DNA of 64,000 bases from Bettongia penicillata ogilbyi (lineage: Eukaryota; Chordata; Mammalia; Diprotodontia; Potoroidae): NCBI GenBank assembly GCA_023548195.1, contig JAJHZJ010000008.1, positions 2,132,232 to 2,196,231 of the forward strand, read 5' to 3'. A model generated the notes under the pieces. The model saw only the letters and a list, made by a program, of their open reading frames with translations, was not told the origin of the DNA and did no database searches. Shown piece by piece: positions 1-12,321 of the stretch (its first letter is position 1; each line of letters begins with the position of its first letter). The position numbers and the translations under genes are program-made.

Positions 1-1112
1 TGGATAACCTGTGTCATCTTGCTGCTCTCTGCCGTCAAGAAGCTAATGAGAAATACACTTAAAGTTAAATGTCAATGAATTCATGGGCACAGTGTGAGTT
101 ACATCTCACCTCCCTGTTTCTCAATTTGTTTATCTCTTAAGTGTGATAAAGTAGTTGTCTAATGTTCATTTTTATTGTAGAATTCTGTGATGCTGTTTTT
201 GTTTACCTGCAACATTTTGCGGATATGGGAAGGCATCTTTTTCAAGTGTGTGTTGAGTTTGTTGACTGAAAGAATTCATGATAAATATTCCATCTACCTC
301 TTCCTAGTACTTCATGCCTTTGCCTTATGACTTAGTTTTTGTCGGAGTCTACTTGTTCTATTAAGAATAATTTCCAGAGGTTCTTCCAGTAAACTATTAA
401 ACATTCTTAATATAAGATTTAATTTAATCTACAACATCCAGGATCCATAAGAAAGGAAAAAGTAAAAATCCTACTTTTGTTTCTGGCATTTTTAACTTTA
501 TAGCTTAACATAAAAGCAATAAATAGCTTTTGCTTTGTTCTCATGAAATACTCAGAACTTCATTTTGTACCTTAGAAATGTGGTCTTCATTAACAAAACC
601 CAGAAGGTTTAACTACTTGTTCAGATGCAAATAATTTACATCAACAATTTAGTTCATTTTAAAACTTGTTGACAGTAACTTTGTAGTCCAACTCCAACCT
701 CGATATTAACTTCTTAGAAATTTGTTGAAACTTCCGGCCAAGAAATCAGTCATGATTGAGGCTCTTTATGGTCTATTTTTAGGATCTATTAGGATTTGGC
801 CAGAAGAGATTTCAGAGAGTTCAAACAGATCTGTGAAGATCTCAGTTGGAAGTCAAATACTCAATAAGCTCATTTTTGTTCTTATGTATTAATGATCAGT
901 ACCCAAGCCTTCACAATTAAATCTTCACTACCTAATTCAACTTAGAAACCAGAATAAAGGAACTCAATCAAAAGGAGCATTCTTAAAAAACTGAGACTTC
1001 ATCTGCCTGCCTTTGTTTGGTATCAGTCACTACTATTTTTTTCTGATGTTAATATTTATTTTGATTTTCAAAACATGGAGATATTTTCATCTGTCTAGTT
1101 CGTATTTCATTT
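1..1112. other. Unannotated AT-rich unique sequence
   Basis: No open frame of note and no repeat that I can name with confidence. About 120-190 carries a weak MIR-like string (a 'tttatctcttaagtgtgataa' core), but it is too short and diverged to call. Confidence 0.5.
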
Positions 1113-1346
1113 GTTATGGCAATGAATAGAGAGCAGCTGGACTCAGACCAAGGAGAGGTGAATTCAAGTCCAGTCTCAAATACGTATTATCTTAGTTACC
1201 CTGTTCAAGTCATTGAACTTCTCAGACTTCTGGGATGTTCTCCCAAAACCATAAGCTGCAGAAAAGGTACTCATGCTGAACCATCTTTGGAGAGGAAATT
1301 AGTGGGCACCCACTACACCAAATGAAATCAGAGGTCTATGCCTGCC
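1113..1346 (+). repeat. Marsupial CORE-SINE, near full length, sense
   Basis: A tRNA-like head (gagcagctggactcagacc, then a B-box-like gaattcaagtcc) is followed by a core with 'caagtcattgaacttctcag'. The tail reads 'accataagctgcagaaaagg' and ends near 'caaatgaaatcagaggtcta'. The same tail recurs in reverse at 32.94 kb and 57.66 kb, so these are copies of one family. An ATG-initiated open frame inside it is a by-product of the repeat. The family is recognised from memory of marsupial genomes and the exact name is not certain. Confidence 0.75.
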
Positions 1347-1404
1347 TCTAATATCACTTTGAATCATAAAATTAGGATGGAGAGTGAAGAGTAGGGGAAA
1401 ATGG

Positions 1405-1575
1405 GTCAGGAGAGACCCATGGTTGAAAACCACCTTGACCAAGTCATTCAATGTATGCATCTCAGTTTCTTCATCTCTAAAATAGGTATCATACTTGCAG
1501 GGTTTGCCTCATAGAATTGCTATAAAAAACACTAAACCTTAAAGCAATATAAATGTGAGGTGTTACTATGGGATC
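1405..1575 (+). repeat. MIR (CORE-SINE) fragment, sense
   Basis: Contains the MIR core order: 'gaccaagtcattcaa', 'tctcagtttcttcatctcta', then 'aataggtatcatac' and a 3' section with 'cctcatagaattgctataaa'. Strongly diverged. Confidence 0.75.
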
Positions 1576-1589
1576 TTGGGGAAAGGGCA

Positions 1590-1738
1590 GCTCCTTATTT
1601 TATGAGAAAACTGGTGCCTGAGAGGTGAAGTGATTTAGCCAAGGTCATCTGTCTATTTGATAAAAGGACTGAGAGTTGAACAGTCCAGATCTCCAACCTT
1701 AATCTAGTGCTTTTTTAGCTCTGCTATGATTCCCAATT
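1590..1738 (-). repeat. MIR fragment, antisense
   Basis: Reads as the reverse of MIR: 'tgagaaaactggtgcctgag', 'gtgatttagccaaggtcat', then a decayed 'gaacccaggtctcc' region. It lies tail to tail with the sense MIR just upstream. Confidence 0.7.
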
Positions 1739-2261
1739 AATTTAGGAAAATGACATCATTATTAGATAAAATAGCATGCTGAATGTAAATAGTTCAATAA
1801 TAAAATATGAATGCATAACTTTATAAAGAAAGAGATGAAGAGAGAGAGCACACACATACCACATTATTACACAAATGCAAAGGAAAAAATTTTATTATAT
1901 TTTCTTTCTCTTGCTCTATCAGATTTCCCAGGACACTTTGGAGCAGTTCTTACAAATTTGAATTTTTTAATTACAAAATATCCATCTGGGACAGAAACAT
2001 TTTTTAGCAAAAAGTAATAGAATCAGAGTTAGAAGGGACCATGAACACTAGCTCTTCCCTTGGGCAGAGTTATTCTTAAAAGGTATGGAAGATTTTTATA
2101 TACTGTAGGATCAGGTCCGTACAAAGCTGGCAATTCACACTAGGTCCCTGAAGTCACTGGTCTCACTCATCTGTCTAACCTAAGTGAGTTATTTGTTAGA
2201 TAGTAGAAGTTTTTCTGAATGCCCTGCTGAAAGTCAAGTCGCCAAAAGTGGTTTAGAAAAA

Positions 2262-2462
2262 CACAGATATAGAATCACACTGTATTAGAGCTGAAAGAGA
2301 CCTTAGGGATCTTTTGGTCTGCACCTCTCATTTTACAGGTGAAAAGACTAAGAGTCCTTACAGGTTAAGTGATTTGCCCAAGGTCATACAGCTAGTTAGT
2401 AGCAGAGTATGGACTTGAACCTGGGTTCCCTGTCCTCAGTCGAATTCTCTTTCCAGGATATT
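2262..2462 (-). repeat. MIR-like SINE, antisense, well preserved
   Basis: Starts with the 'agaatcacactgtattagag' 3'-tail signature and runs through 'cattttacaggtgaaaagac', 'gtgatttgcccaaggtcat' and 'tggacttgaacctgggttcc', the reverse B-box end. Almost full length for a MIR-type element. Confidence 0.85.
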
Positions 2463-3084
2463 ACAGAATCTTGTCAGATCAAGAATGTTCTCCTTTTTCA
2501 GTGTGCTTCTTTTTATTTTTTTTTATTTTATTTTAGAATCTGTATTACATTGTAAACATTCTATAATTTTGCATGTAAAATGACTTCCTCTGGTAATGGA
2601 TCTGTCAGACTTTAAAAGTTCATTGACAAGTCAGTCCTTTGGAATTTGAAACAGATCTCCCCAGAACAATTCGTGGTAGTCATGTTCCCAGGATAACCCA
2701 CAATAGCCCATTCAATGCATTTTGTAGCCTCACTGTTGGTATTATGCGACCTACAAGCCTCTTAGAATGACACAACACGGTGGAAAAGTTGTTACTGTAT
2801 TCCAGATGGCAATGCCAGGAACATGCCTTCCCCCGATGGTGGGATTAAGTATCTCCATCCCTGTTTTCTAGGATCTCATGGTGATGAAAAGGGATGGGAA
2901 GGAGGAAAAGAAAGGGAAATCTCCAGCAGCAGCTATGGAGAGGGGAGGAGGGTCCCAGCTGTTATCAGGTACAATGGGAAATGAGTTCCTGGCACAGACC
3001 ACCCTTAGTATGCAAGGGACTTATGTAAAATTATTTTGAGGAACATCAGACTGAGAATGACTTTAGTTTAGTTGAAGAAATTGT
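2463..3084. other. Unique sequence, no feature seen
   Basis: AT-rich at the start (a T/A run near 2510-2535), then a slightly GC-richer, purine-rich stretch at 2880-2960. No coding, RNA or repeat signal that I can support. Confidence 0.45.
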
Positions 3085-3485
3085 TTTAATCAGTCTGAGA
3101 ACATTTATTAAGTGCCTACTATATGCCAGGCAGTCACTGCTCTCAGGGAGCTGAGTCTAATGGAAGAGACAGTACGGAAACAAATACGTATAAACAAGCT
3201 ATCTGTATGTTTATGTATATGTATATGTGTGTATATATGTATACACGCATATACGTGCATATATACATGAGATAAACTGAAAATAATTCACAGAGAAAGG
3301 GCACTGAACTTAAGGGGTATAGGGAAAATCTTCCTGTGGAAGGAGTCATTTTAGCTAGAGAACCTCAAGGAAACCTAGTCCGAGTTGAGGGAGAACATTC
3401 CCAGCGTGAGTGATAGCCATTGAAAGTGACTGGATTTAGGAGATGGAATGCCTTGTTCAAGAACAGTAATAAGGTCCTTGTCGCT
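3085..3485 (-). repeat. L2 3' end, antisense, with an internal TATG microsatellite
   Basis: The string 'acatttattaagtgcctact' followed by 'atatgccaggcag' and 'ctctcagggagctgagtcta' is the reverse of the L2 3' terminus. The later 'tagggaaaatcttcctgtgg' block matches reverse L2 3' UTR. A TATG/TACA simple repeat at about 3199-3270 has expanded inside it. Confidence 0.7.
3199..3272. repeat. Imperfect (TATG/TACA) microsatellite
   Basis: Alternating purine-pyrimidine run with tgtatatgtatatgtgtg and catatacgtgcatatatac blocks, lying within the L2 fragment. Confidence 0.85.
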
Positions 3486-4754
3486 GGTTTAAAGACTATG
3501 GGGTGGGGAAGAGAAGGGGCAGAGAACGGAAGGTCAAAAAAGACTAGAAAAATTGGGGAAGCATGTTACAAAAAAGCTGCTGCCACAGACTTCCTTCCCA
3601 TAACTTGAACAAGTCACTCCCATCTTCTGACCTCGGGTATCTTCGCTAGTTACCACTTGTGTTGGGTAAGGTTAAAAAAAGACCGGGAGGTCCTGCTTTG
3701 GTTTAGAATAGTTCTCAGAAATCTGAAGGACACTAGAATGGGACAGTTCTGAGGCTTTAGGGGGATTATGAGGAAGTTCTATGGAGTGCATTTCAGTCAT
3801 TCTTTAGGATTCTGCCCTGAAATGCTGTTCATTTAGTTGTATGCCACTGATGTTCTCCTCTTTTGGTAATACTATCATATTGCGTTAAACCAAACTAATT
3901 TTTAAGTTGGCATTACTGCCCAAGTCCAGATTATTTGGATGGATGTTAGTGTATTTTTTCTATGTAGATTTGTCCTTCATTTAATATTCAGATTCTTTAG
4001 ATTTTTCATAACATTTTTTGGTGGAATATGCAATAATGATTATAATTAGAAATTCAGTGCCTTCTGGGGTTCTATAATCAGGTGACACTAATGAAATATC
4101 ATTTCAAAGGAGATAAAAATATCTGTGAGGTTGCATTTGACTACTAAAATATGTATAATACAAAGTTTATAACAGGTTGCCACATCCAATACTTGTCTTA
4201 AAATAATTGTTGTGATTTCTCTTGGCATTTTATATATCTCAGCCCTATGGAAATTGCTGCATCAAATTCTTGATTCTCTATGGCAGTGCAGGTCAAGCTA
4301 TGTCCTGGATGACTGCCATCCATAGATAACACAACAATTCTGATTTGTTCAGTGGTTTCAGGTTCCTCCTCCAGTCTTTTGCCATATTTACCAACAGTAC
4401 GAAAATCAACTGTCCTGAATTTTACATCCGTTCTCTTGTGAAAGTTTTAATAAGCAATGAGAGGACAGAAAAATAGGCACCTAGGTAGAAGAGAAAAAAT
4501 AAAATTGGTAAACTAAAAACTGGATAATTGGACTCTGAGCAATAAAATATTGACTATATGTGTAATGTCAGTATTGTTTAGACAGTGAGAGCACATTTGG
4601 ATTACCTAAAAACTTTTAAAAGAGATTTCTCACTGTGGCTAATTAGAAGATGTAATGTGTTTCTTAGGATCATTTATAACTTTACCTTTTTCTAGTATTT
4701 CTCAGTATTTATTGTATCTCCAGTGGAAATGGGAATGTAATTATTAAGACATAT
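3486..4754. other. Unique AT-rich sequence
   Basis: No defensible repeat or coding signal. Around 4240-4400 the base composition is more balanced, but no splice-flanked open frame stands out. Confidence 0.4.
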
Positions 4755-4985
4755 ACACATAATAATAGCTCACACTTTTATGGAGTTTTAGGCTATGCAA
4801 AATCTTTGCTCCACAATAATCCTGAGGTGAGTACTACAAATACTGATATTCCCATTCTATAGATTTTGAAACTGAGTCTCAAAGAGAGGAAATGAGGCCA
4901 TTTTCCGAGGTCATGAAGTTAATAGGTGTTCAGAACAGAACTTGATCATAGATCCTTCTTTCCATCCCACCTACCAGTGATTCTG
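4755..4985 (-). repeat. MIR, antisense
   Basis: Runs in reverse MIR order: 'ataatagctcacacttttat', 'gaggtgagtactacaaatac', 'ttgaaactgagtctcaaaga', then 'gaacttgatcatagatcctt'. Close to full length. Confidence 0.8.
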
Positions 4986-5154
4986 ATGTTGCCAGAGTGT
5001 GGGATATCTGTTGAATGAGGGTTATAGTTAAAGCCCATTTGCTTTAGTATTTGAAAATATGAATGCATGGCTATCTCTGTTACCAGATAAAAATGCAGAA
5101 GTCTTTTTATCTTGGTTAAATATGCCAGAATCTACAAATAAATTATTCTAAGTA

Positions 5155-5978
5155 TTTTTAAAAAATATTTTATTGATGCCCCTTGTCTTTATATCTCAGC
5201 CATTGAGGGTGGTAGTGCTGGAAGTGCTTTCTCTCCCTCTAATGACTGAATTTTCCCTTGTGAAAAAATAAGCAAAAAACTTCACAATATATACAGTTAT
5301 TTACCATACTGGTTCATCTATTTGTCTATCTTGAGAATGGAGGTGTAGGCTTTATTATCTCTGGAACTTTCATGTTTTTTCAGTTATTTGGATTTTAGCT
5401 TCATTTTAGTAATTTTTTTTCTTTTTTTATATTTGTACATGTTGCTGATTTGGTATTTCTTATTTTGTCCTTCATAATTCCTAACAGATTTATCCATGTT
5501 TCACTGAATTTCTCATTTCTTCCTGAACAATATTATTCCATTTTCTTTGTGTAAAATAAGTTTGTTTGTTTGTTTTTTTACCATTCTCTTAATCACTGAG
5601 CCACTTACTTGGTTTCTAGTTCTTACCTATCTCAAAAAATGTGACTATTAATGTTTTGGTATATATGTGAACTCTTGTTCTGTCATGGCCTTTCTTGAGG
5701 TGTATCTGTGGTGCAGGATCACTGGGTCAAATGAAACAGAGATTTTCATCACTTTTTTCAAATCATAATTCTGAATATTTTTCCAGAACTGTTGGACCAG
5801 TACATAACTTCACTAGCATTGTAGCCATGTGGTTCTCTTCTCACACTCCCTCCAGCGTTGACTGCCCCCATCATTTTTCCATCTTTGACAATTTTCAGGA
5901 TGTGAGGTGAAATCCTAGACTTATTTTATTTTGCATTTTTCTTACTAATCGTGATCTGGAACTTGTAAGCCTGCATTC
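5155..5978 (-). repeat. Old L1 3' end, antisense
   Basis: Matches the reverse of the mammalian L1 ORF2 end/3' UTR. Landmarks in order are 'gaacaatattattccatttt' (5526), 'gatcactgggtcaaatgaaa' (5719), 'ccagaactgttggaccagta' (5783), a region like 'ccaccagcaatg' with 'cactccctccagcgttgact', and 'ggatgtgaggtgaaatcc' near 5897. Highly diverged, so an old copy. The start at 5155 is the A/T-rich tail. No intact reading frame. Confidence 0.75.
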
Positions 5979-6439
5979 ATTGAACCTATCACCTTTGGAC
6001 TTATAGAACTGGGAGATGAACGCTAGAGGCAAGCCATTTAGTGACAAGGAATTTGCCATTCTAAAGTTATAAAGTGTCTTCTCAGCTTAACCCAGGAACA
6101 AATAAATCAGGGAGGAGATGAAACCTTAGCTCATAGGGTCTGGAAGATTTCCACTTCTGGCCACTGTGTGCTAAAGCAGCATTTAAGTGATTATTGTAAA
6201 AAACAAAAAAACAAAAAACAGTCAATTTAACCATAGTTCAGTAAAATGGCATGTCAAAGGGAAAATCTTCAAACTCTGCTTTTCTTAGTATGCTCATCCT
6301 AAACCGCCAAGAAGTCATTGTTTCCTGTAGGAAAAAAAAAAAAAACAACCAGAAATCTAGGCTGCAATTAAGTAAGGATCCCCAGGGGATCACAGGACTA
6401 GGTTCCGGAAAAGATCTTAGAAGTTCTATTAAATATACT

Positions 6440-6611
6440 TTCGAGAAAACGTTCTGTTTCCTTATCTGTGACTGGTCATGTTGTGCCTCTCTACCTCCAT
6501 GTAAGTTTATAGAGAGCAAAGGCTATTGTGTGTTTGTCTTTTACTCCTTCACAGTTAGCAAAAGGCCTTGTGCTTCATAATCACTAAATTAATGTTTGTT
6601 GGATGGACAAA
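6440..6611 (+). repeat. L2 3' end, sense
   Basis: Contains 'catgtaagtttatagagagc' (reflecting the L2 'aatgtaagctcc..gagggcag' stretch), then 'cttgtgcttcataatcacta' and a terminal 'attaatgtttgttggatgga' typical of L2 3' termini. Confidence 0.7.
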
Positions 6612-6838
6612 CAGGAAAACTGAGGCCCAGAGATGTAAACCTAACCATATGTTCGGAGAGCTAGAGGTCAGACACTGCATCAGTCATATAGTCCTTTTTC
6701 TACGAAGAAGAAAAAAGAGAAAAATGAGTTTAAATGACTTATTCTAGTGTCATACAGGTAGAAAATGCCCAAGGGGAGATTTGAACTCACTCCAAATCCA
6801 TAACTCTTTTTACCATACCACAGTGTCAGGGGTGGAAA
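6612..6838 (-). repeat. MIR, antisense, possibly two pieces
   Basis: 'aaactgaggcccagagatgt' at the start and 'gatttgaactcactccaaat' near the end are reverse-MIR landmarks. An AAGAAGAAAAA-rich insert near 6700-6725 separates two core-like segments. Confidence 0.65.
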
Positions 6839-6957
6839 TCAGACCCAGAGGGTTTCCTGGATCTTACAACTCAGTATTGCAAAGAGCTGAGGACAGCAAA
6901 TATTTATTGCAGTGTTACGTGCAGAGGATTTGAAGGAACTAGAAAAATAAAGAGGCA

Positions 6958-7062
6958 GTAGGAAGGGGGAGTCAGATAACTTGGGTTTGAATCACCTGCC
7001 GTTGCTATTTACTATCTATGTATGACCTTTAGTAAGTCTCTTCAGCTCTCTGGTCCTCCTAA
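6958..7062 (+). repeat. MIR fragment, sense
   Basis: 'gagtcagataacttgggttt' then 'tactatctatgtatgaccttt' and 'agtaagtctcttcagctctc' follow the MIR head-core order. Confidence 0.6.
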
Positions 7063-7168
7063 ATCTTAAGGTCATCAGTTCTGAAGATGAAAAGGACCTC
7101 AAAGGTCATCTAAACTAAACCCTTCCTTTTAGAGATAAGGAAACTGAAATTATGAAATAAGGCAAAGT
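7063..7168 (-). repeat. MIR3-like SINE fragment, antisense
   Basis: 'gacctcaaaggtcatctaaa' followed by 'ccttttagagataaggaaac' is the reverse 3' half of a MIR3-type SINE. Confidence 0.65.
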
Positions 7169-7770
7169 CCCTGCATTCAAGCCTAGTAGCGGGGAGAAGA
7201 TAGGTATGCTAAAAACTATAATACGAAATAAAATATAGTAAGGGCACAATATAAACAGTATGCTATAATTATTTAGATAGAAGAGACCACTTGTATGTAG
7301 ATTTTTATGAAAATGACTATAATTCACACAAGCTAAGATGGGACCTGAAAGGAGCCAGGGATGCATTCTAGACGTAGCAATGGTGGAAGCAGAACCAAGA
7401 GAATTGGATGAAATGGAGCATTGTTTTGCTAGACTGAAATAAAGTAGATAAATGTGTGGAGGTACTTGGGAAATATATTATAAGAGTGATGTATATTTCA
7501 GGTTAAGGATTTTGTAGTTTATTTATTATCAGGGAGGAACCATTGACAATTTTAGAGCAGGCAGAAGTGAGTGAAATGAGACCTGTACAAATTGAATTAG
7601 TAGACATATACAAGAAAGGATTTGGGAAAGAAAGAAAATGAGGAGATGAAGACTGGGTACAAGGACAAGGAAATAATCAAGGCAAAGAAAGATATAATGA
7701 ATGCTACTCACCTACCATGATGGTAGCAGAAATACAAGGAGCAGAGTTGATTCCAAATATTATAGATTTG
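7169..7770 (-). repeat. L2 3' UTR, antisense
   Basis: Begins at the 'caaagtccctgcattcaagc' landmark (reverse of the L2 'gagggcagggac' zone). It continues through 'attctagacgtagcaatggt', 'ggttaaggattttgtagttt' and 'attgacaattttagagcagg', the reversed L2 3' UTR order seen in other copies here (25.9 and 54.0 kb). Heavily mutated. Confidence 0.6.
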
Positions 7771-7864
7771 GAATATTGAATTTATGCAACTAATTGTTTT
7801 CATCAATCAAAGATGGGGCAAAGATTTCAAGGCTTTGAACATGAGTCCCTGTTGATATCGCAGC

Positions 7865-7958
7865 AGACAAGAAATTTTTATTATCCCCATTTTAATAGTT
7901 AGGCAATTGAGTCCCAGAAATGTTATGGGATTTTCCCAACATTGGAAAAGAAAGGAAA
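7865..7958 (-). repeat. MIR fragment, antisense
   Basis: 'attatccccattttaatag', then 'caattgagtcccagaaatg', are reverse-MIR core landmarks. Confidence 0.6.
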
Positions 7959-8914
7959 CTTATACCTTTATTGACTTCCTCTTAAATAGAATCTGATCTA
8001 CAGTGCCTCTAACTTCATTTTCTCCCTTCCTATGTTTTCTCCCAAAGCATGGGTTTCTCAGAGTAGATATCTTGGATGCCTTTAGATACAGGTAACCCGA
8101 ACGGTTCTGGTTCAACCCAAGAAGAGTGGGAAGGGATGGGCACATGATTTGTGCTAAGCTTTGTTGGTAATATTCAACTCCAGTTCCAAGAAAAGATCTT
8201 TACTTCCAAGACTCTGGCAATCTAAGACTTCTCTTTAGAGTATCCTGAATCTTTTCACGGGACAGCGCTCTTGGTGAGAGTAAAATAATTACAAGTAAAC
8301 AGACCAATGGGTCTCTTTAACTTAGCTTCCCATGAATTAATATTTTCCCCTTGTCTGCTCCTAGTATGAACCTGAGACCAGTATACAAATGGCAGACATT
8401 AAAAAAGAAAATGGCACCATTCTACTGGCCTGTGGTTTTTTTTAATTGTCACCTCTTTCTTGTCAATGATTTCCTGGCTTCAGAAATGTGGATTCAGTTC
8501 CAAGATGAAAATTTTCAATAAACACATCAATAAATTACTTTATAAAATGTCTATGTTTTAAAAATTAACTTAATTTTTTTGCCACCTTTCCTTTTATGTT
8601 TTTTGAAACCAAAATATTCAATGAAGTTATCCAAAGGAAATTTTTTTTTGTGGTCTAGTCATGTACTTTAGAAACCATACTTGTGATGTGGCAGTATTTT
8701 TAGACACTTAAGGGTAGGGTAGAATTCCACAGGGTTAGAGGAAATTTAGGAAAATAGTCAATCAACCTTAAATTGGAAACCTTAGTACTTTGCATCGTTA
8801 CAAACTGAAGCGTCGCATAATGCATGTACATATTTCTTGTCACAGAATTTAACTCATAAAAATGGCAGACACTAGGAAATTTACTCTTTAGAAGAGCTCA
8901 TCATTTCTGATTAG
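7959..8914. other. Unique sequence
   Basis: Nothing recognisable. Short T-runs occur near 8435 and 8641. No splice-flanked open frame and no named repeat. Confidence 0.4.
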
Positions 8915-8915
8915 T

Positions 8916-9003
8916 TGTGTGTATGTGTGTACATACATACACATATACATACATATATACACATACATGCATGCATGCATACATACATATAGGTATATAT
9001 GAG
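8916..9003. repeat. (TG)/(TACA)/(TGCA) microsatellite
   Basis: tgtgtgtatgtgtgtacata, then catacatgcatgcatgcat, then atacatacatataggtatat. This is compound simple repeat; reading frames through it on either strand are spurious. Confidence 0.9.
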
Positions 9004-9081
9004 ATTTCCACTGTGAGTAGACATAGATGGTTTTCTTGTCTTCCTCTGCAGTTAGATGACACGATCTTTGGACCATTGGAC

Positions 9082-9302
9082 CTAGCATCAGGGAGATCTC
9101 AGTTCTGCTCCAACCTTACATACTTACTGTGTGACTCTAAGCAAGTCACTTAACTGCTTTCTACCTCAATTTTCTCACCTGCAAAATTGGGATAATAATA
9201 GCATCTGCCTTTCAGGGCTGTTGTGAAGATAAGATGAGATAACAATTGTAAAGTGCTTAGCACAGTGCCTGGCACAAAATACACACCAAATGAATGCTCA
9301 CT
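9082..9302 (+). repeat. MIR, sense, well preserved
   Basis: Shows 'gtgtgactctaagcaagtca', 'cacctgcaaaattgggataa', 'cagggctgttgtgaagata' and 'gtaaagtgcttagcacagtg', the complete MIR core and 3' half. Confidence 0.9.
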
Positions 9303-9996
9303 TCCTCCCCACCCCTCCCCGTTACATGATCATTTGGATTTGACTATCCCTGAACTCAATGAATTGATAAGAACGTAGAATTCCCCAGATTATAGTGAAA
9401 CACTCCCAACTTCCTAGGAGTTATTCTTTTCATAATTTTTATCTCTTTGATCAGACTTTTTTAAATGATGGAAAATGTGCTCAAGCTGAAGTATTCAGAT
9501 GTCTCTATAACCTCCCTAATGGGTTCACACCCTCCAGTGATGCCTATTGCAAACCATTTTTAACTACCTGTTTTGTGTGAATGCTGTCCAGTCCTCACTT
9601 AAGTTTACAGCAGGGATCCACTCAACCTCTGGGGACATTTCTCACTTTCTGTGGACTACTCAGGCATAGAAGTGGAGTGCATATTATCCCCTTGGTCTTG
9701 ATACGTGAGCAGCCCATATTCTTTTTCATTCATATTTTTCTTTGGTAACTCCTTTGTAATTCCTCTTATGGAATGTGTTACAACCTGCTTTAGTCCATGA
9801 TGCATCTATCTCTCTGTTGTTTCTGCATCATACACTTGATTTTTTTTTAAAAGAGAGTAGTCTATTATTTGTTTCCATTCAGTGACCAACATATTCTCCA
9901 TTTGCAATGCTTGTAATTCACATGTCTAAATATATATTATATATAGATACTGATGAACACACTTGTCTAATTAGCTACATGTCAGTGTGAAATATA
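9303..9996. other. Unique sequence
   Basis: No named repeat. A short T-rich run near 9841 and a TATA-rich run near 9930-9950 are the only local features. Confidence 0.4.
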
Positions 9997-10033
9997 AATG
10001 TGTGCATGTATATACACATATACATGTGTGTGT

Positions 10034-10200
10034 ATTTCAGCCTTCTTCAGTCATGTCTGACTCTTCATAACTCTATTTAGGATTTTCTTGGCAAAAATAC
10101 TGGAGAGTTTTCAGTTTCCTCTTGTAGCTCATTTTATAGTGGAGGAACAGAGGCAAACAGAGTTAAATGACTTACCCTGAGTCACACAGCTAGCTGGTAA
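10034..10200 (-). repeat. RTE-tailed marsupial SINE (MAR1/WSINE type), antisense
   Basis: Starts with the reverse RTE-like tail (cagtcatgtctgactcttca), followed by 'gattttcttggcaaaaatac', 'cctcttgtagctcattttat', 'gagttaaatgacttaccctg' and 'agtcacacagctagctgg'. The tRNA-like head is missing. The copy is bracketed on both sides by TATG/TATA microsatellites (9997-10033 and 10199-10260). Confidence 0.85.
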
Positions 10201-10262
10201 TATATATTTTATACATATATATATAAACTCACATGTATGTATATATACATACATACATGTAA
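10199..10262. repeat. AT/TACA microsatellite
   Basis: Runs of atatatattttatacatat and atgtatatatacatacatac at the end of the preceding SINE. Confidence 0.85.
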
Positions 10263-10922
10263 GAATGTTTCACATGTGCATACACACAATCAACTATATA
10301 AAAAGGCACTAAGAGGTGAGTATTTTTGTTTCAGTGGAACAAATAAGTGGAAAGGTGTTATTTTGAATACACAAATTTAAAATTTAAAATTCGAGAAGTT
10401 CCTGAGTGTAATTCTCCATTCCTCTGAAAAACAATGATATTTCCATTTGAAATGTCCTCCTGACAGTGCTCATATCTGGCTTCTTCCAGAGTGACCCGCG
10501 CAGGGTTAAATGAACTCTTATTATGGTCCTAGGTAAACCCCCCAGGATCTTTATTGGTGATTCAAATGAAAGAATTCTGCTCATGCCATTTCAGCCCATA
10601 CTCTTCTTGGCTCTTTTCCTCTTTACCACATTTCCTGTGCACAGGAAAACAGGTGTGCATTTTTTTCTTTCCTCTCATTCCCCAGCCAGTATAAACCAGA
10701 TGGACAACGGAGCTATGGATCATGTGTGTGATTTTTAAGGTTAATTGTTTGGGCTTAGTAAAGGGATAAGAGCTTGTCAAGAAGTTGAAATTTTTAGCTA
10801 GATTGACATTTTCTTCAACACTAGAGGAATGTGATTTTTTTCAGGTTTTTTTTTAATATGAAGAGTTGATTTTTAAAGTAGAGAAATGTATGGGGAAAAA
10901 ATTACTTGAACTGTCAGTTACA
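10263..10922. other. Unique sequence
   Basis: Nothing assignable. T-runs at about 10835-10860. The open frames here on both strands overlap each other and have no splice or family support. Confidence 0.4.
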
Positions 10923-11022
10923 GCTTGAACCTTAGGTCTGAAAAAGTCCTATCTGAAATCAAGCCCCTCCATGTTACAGATGTGGAAACTATATCAGACC
11001 CAGAGTGGTTACAAAACAGCTT
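10923..11022 (-). repeat. MIR3-like SINE fragment, antisense
   Basis: 'aagcccctccatgttacaga' and 'tgtggaaactatatcagacc' match the reversed SINE 3' half. Confidence 0.55.
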
Positions 11023-11962
11023 TTTTTAAAAAATACTCCTTTCTTTATTATATTGATTCAGAGTAGTTTCTTTTTTATTTTTTATGGCTCTCCTTGAGTG
11101 TTTCTGTCTTCATTGTTAAAGAGTGAACTTTAGGGCTGACAGTAGACTACATAGCATTGCTAGGCATTGAGATCTTATACTCAAGGAACAACCACTATAA
11201 ATGTTAATAGAATACATTATTGATATGTGGGATGGCTGCAGAGTACCATTTATTACTATTGTCACATAGTAGGTCATTACTGACACTAGTTTTGACACTT
11301 GTTTGAATTTTCAGAAAGGTTACTAATGTCCATTTCATAAAGTTTAACCTGTTTCAAAGTAGACAGTGTCTAGAGAACCACATTTCTTCAAATATCACAT
11401 TTTTGGGTTCACTCACTTAATTAGTCTCAGGAAGGCTATGGCACAATGAAAAAAGAGAGAGGATGGAAAGGTACAAAGAAAAAAAGAGTGTTAACAAAGC
11501 TTGTTATACTATATAGGGTCCAATGTTTCCATCATCATTATCTTTTTAATAGGAAGCATGGCCTCATCAGTGCAATGAATGTCTTGTAGAATAAATCAGA
11601 CCATTAACAGAGATTTAAGTACTTATTCATCTCTGTTAATCTTAAATTCTCTCTTGGTTTCATGTAAATTGTACCTTGGAAAATTAACTTTAGGTTGCAT
11701 TTGATTCATTAGGGCCAAAATATATGTAAATTGATTGTGAAATAGCTTTTAAGTGTTCTTTCTTTTCTTAATGCTCATTCTTGACCTCTTTCTTTTTCTT
11801 TGTATAGATTTAATTGGTTCTTGATAACTAATGATTGTTATAAAATAGTCTTTCTCCATTCTCATCAACTCTGATTTTGTGAACATGAAAAAATGACTTA
11901 TAGTAATATTTCTGCTCATATCTCAACATCTAGAAGAACCAAAACAAGCTACGTATCAATTA
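11023..11962. other. Unique AT-rich sequence
   Basis: No repeat or gene signal I can support. Near-continuous AT-rich DNA. Confidence 0.4.
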
Positions 11963-12138
11963 ATTGCAGGTAACTTGTTTTCCTACTACAACCCTATGGT
12001 TGTTGAAGAGTTGACATTATACCCATTTAACAGATTGAGGAATTGAACTCAGGCAGAATAATTTTGACTTACCCATGGTTTACACAGTATGGAGGGGAAG
12101 AGATGAGACTTTAACCTATCTCTCCTGATTTCCATGTC
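11963..12138 (-). repeat. MIR, antisense
   Basis: Reversed core: 'ctactacaaccctatggttg', 'gacattatacccatttaaca', 'ttgaggaattgaactcagg'. Diverged. Confidence 0.65.
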
Positions 12139-12321
12139 TGCTGTTATTTTCAATGTATCATACATCCTATATTCACAGATTCCTAACTATCTTCCCACTT
12201 CCCCAGTGGTTGCCCCAAATTTCCTCTTATTCAATGCTCTGTCTTCTATAATCAGTGATTGAGAAAAAAAGAACGTATATTGTTAATCTCTACTTGTGAT
12301 TCATCTTTAAGACTAAACAGA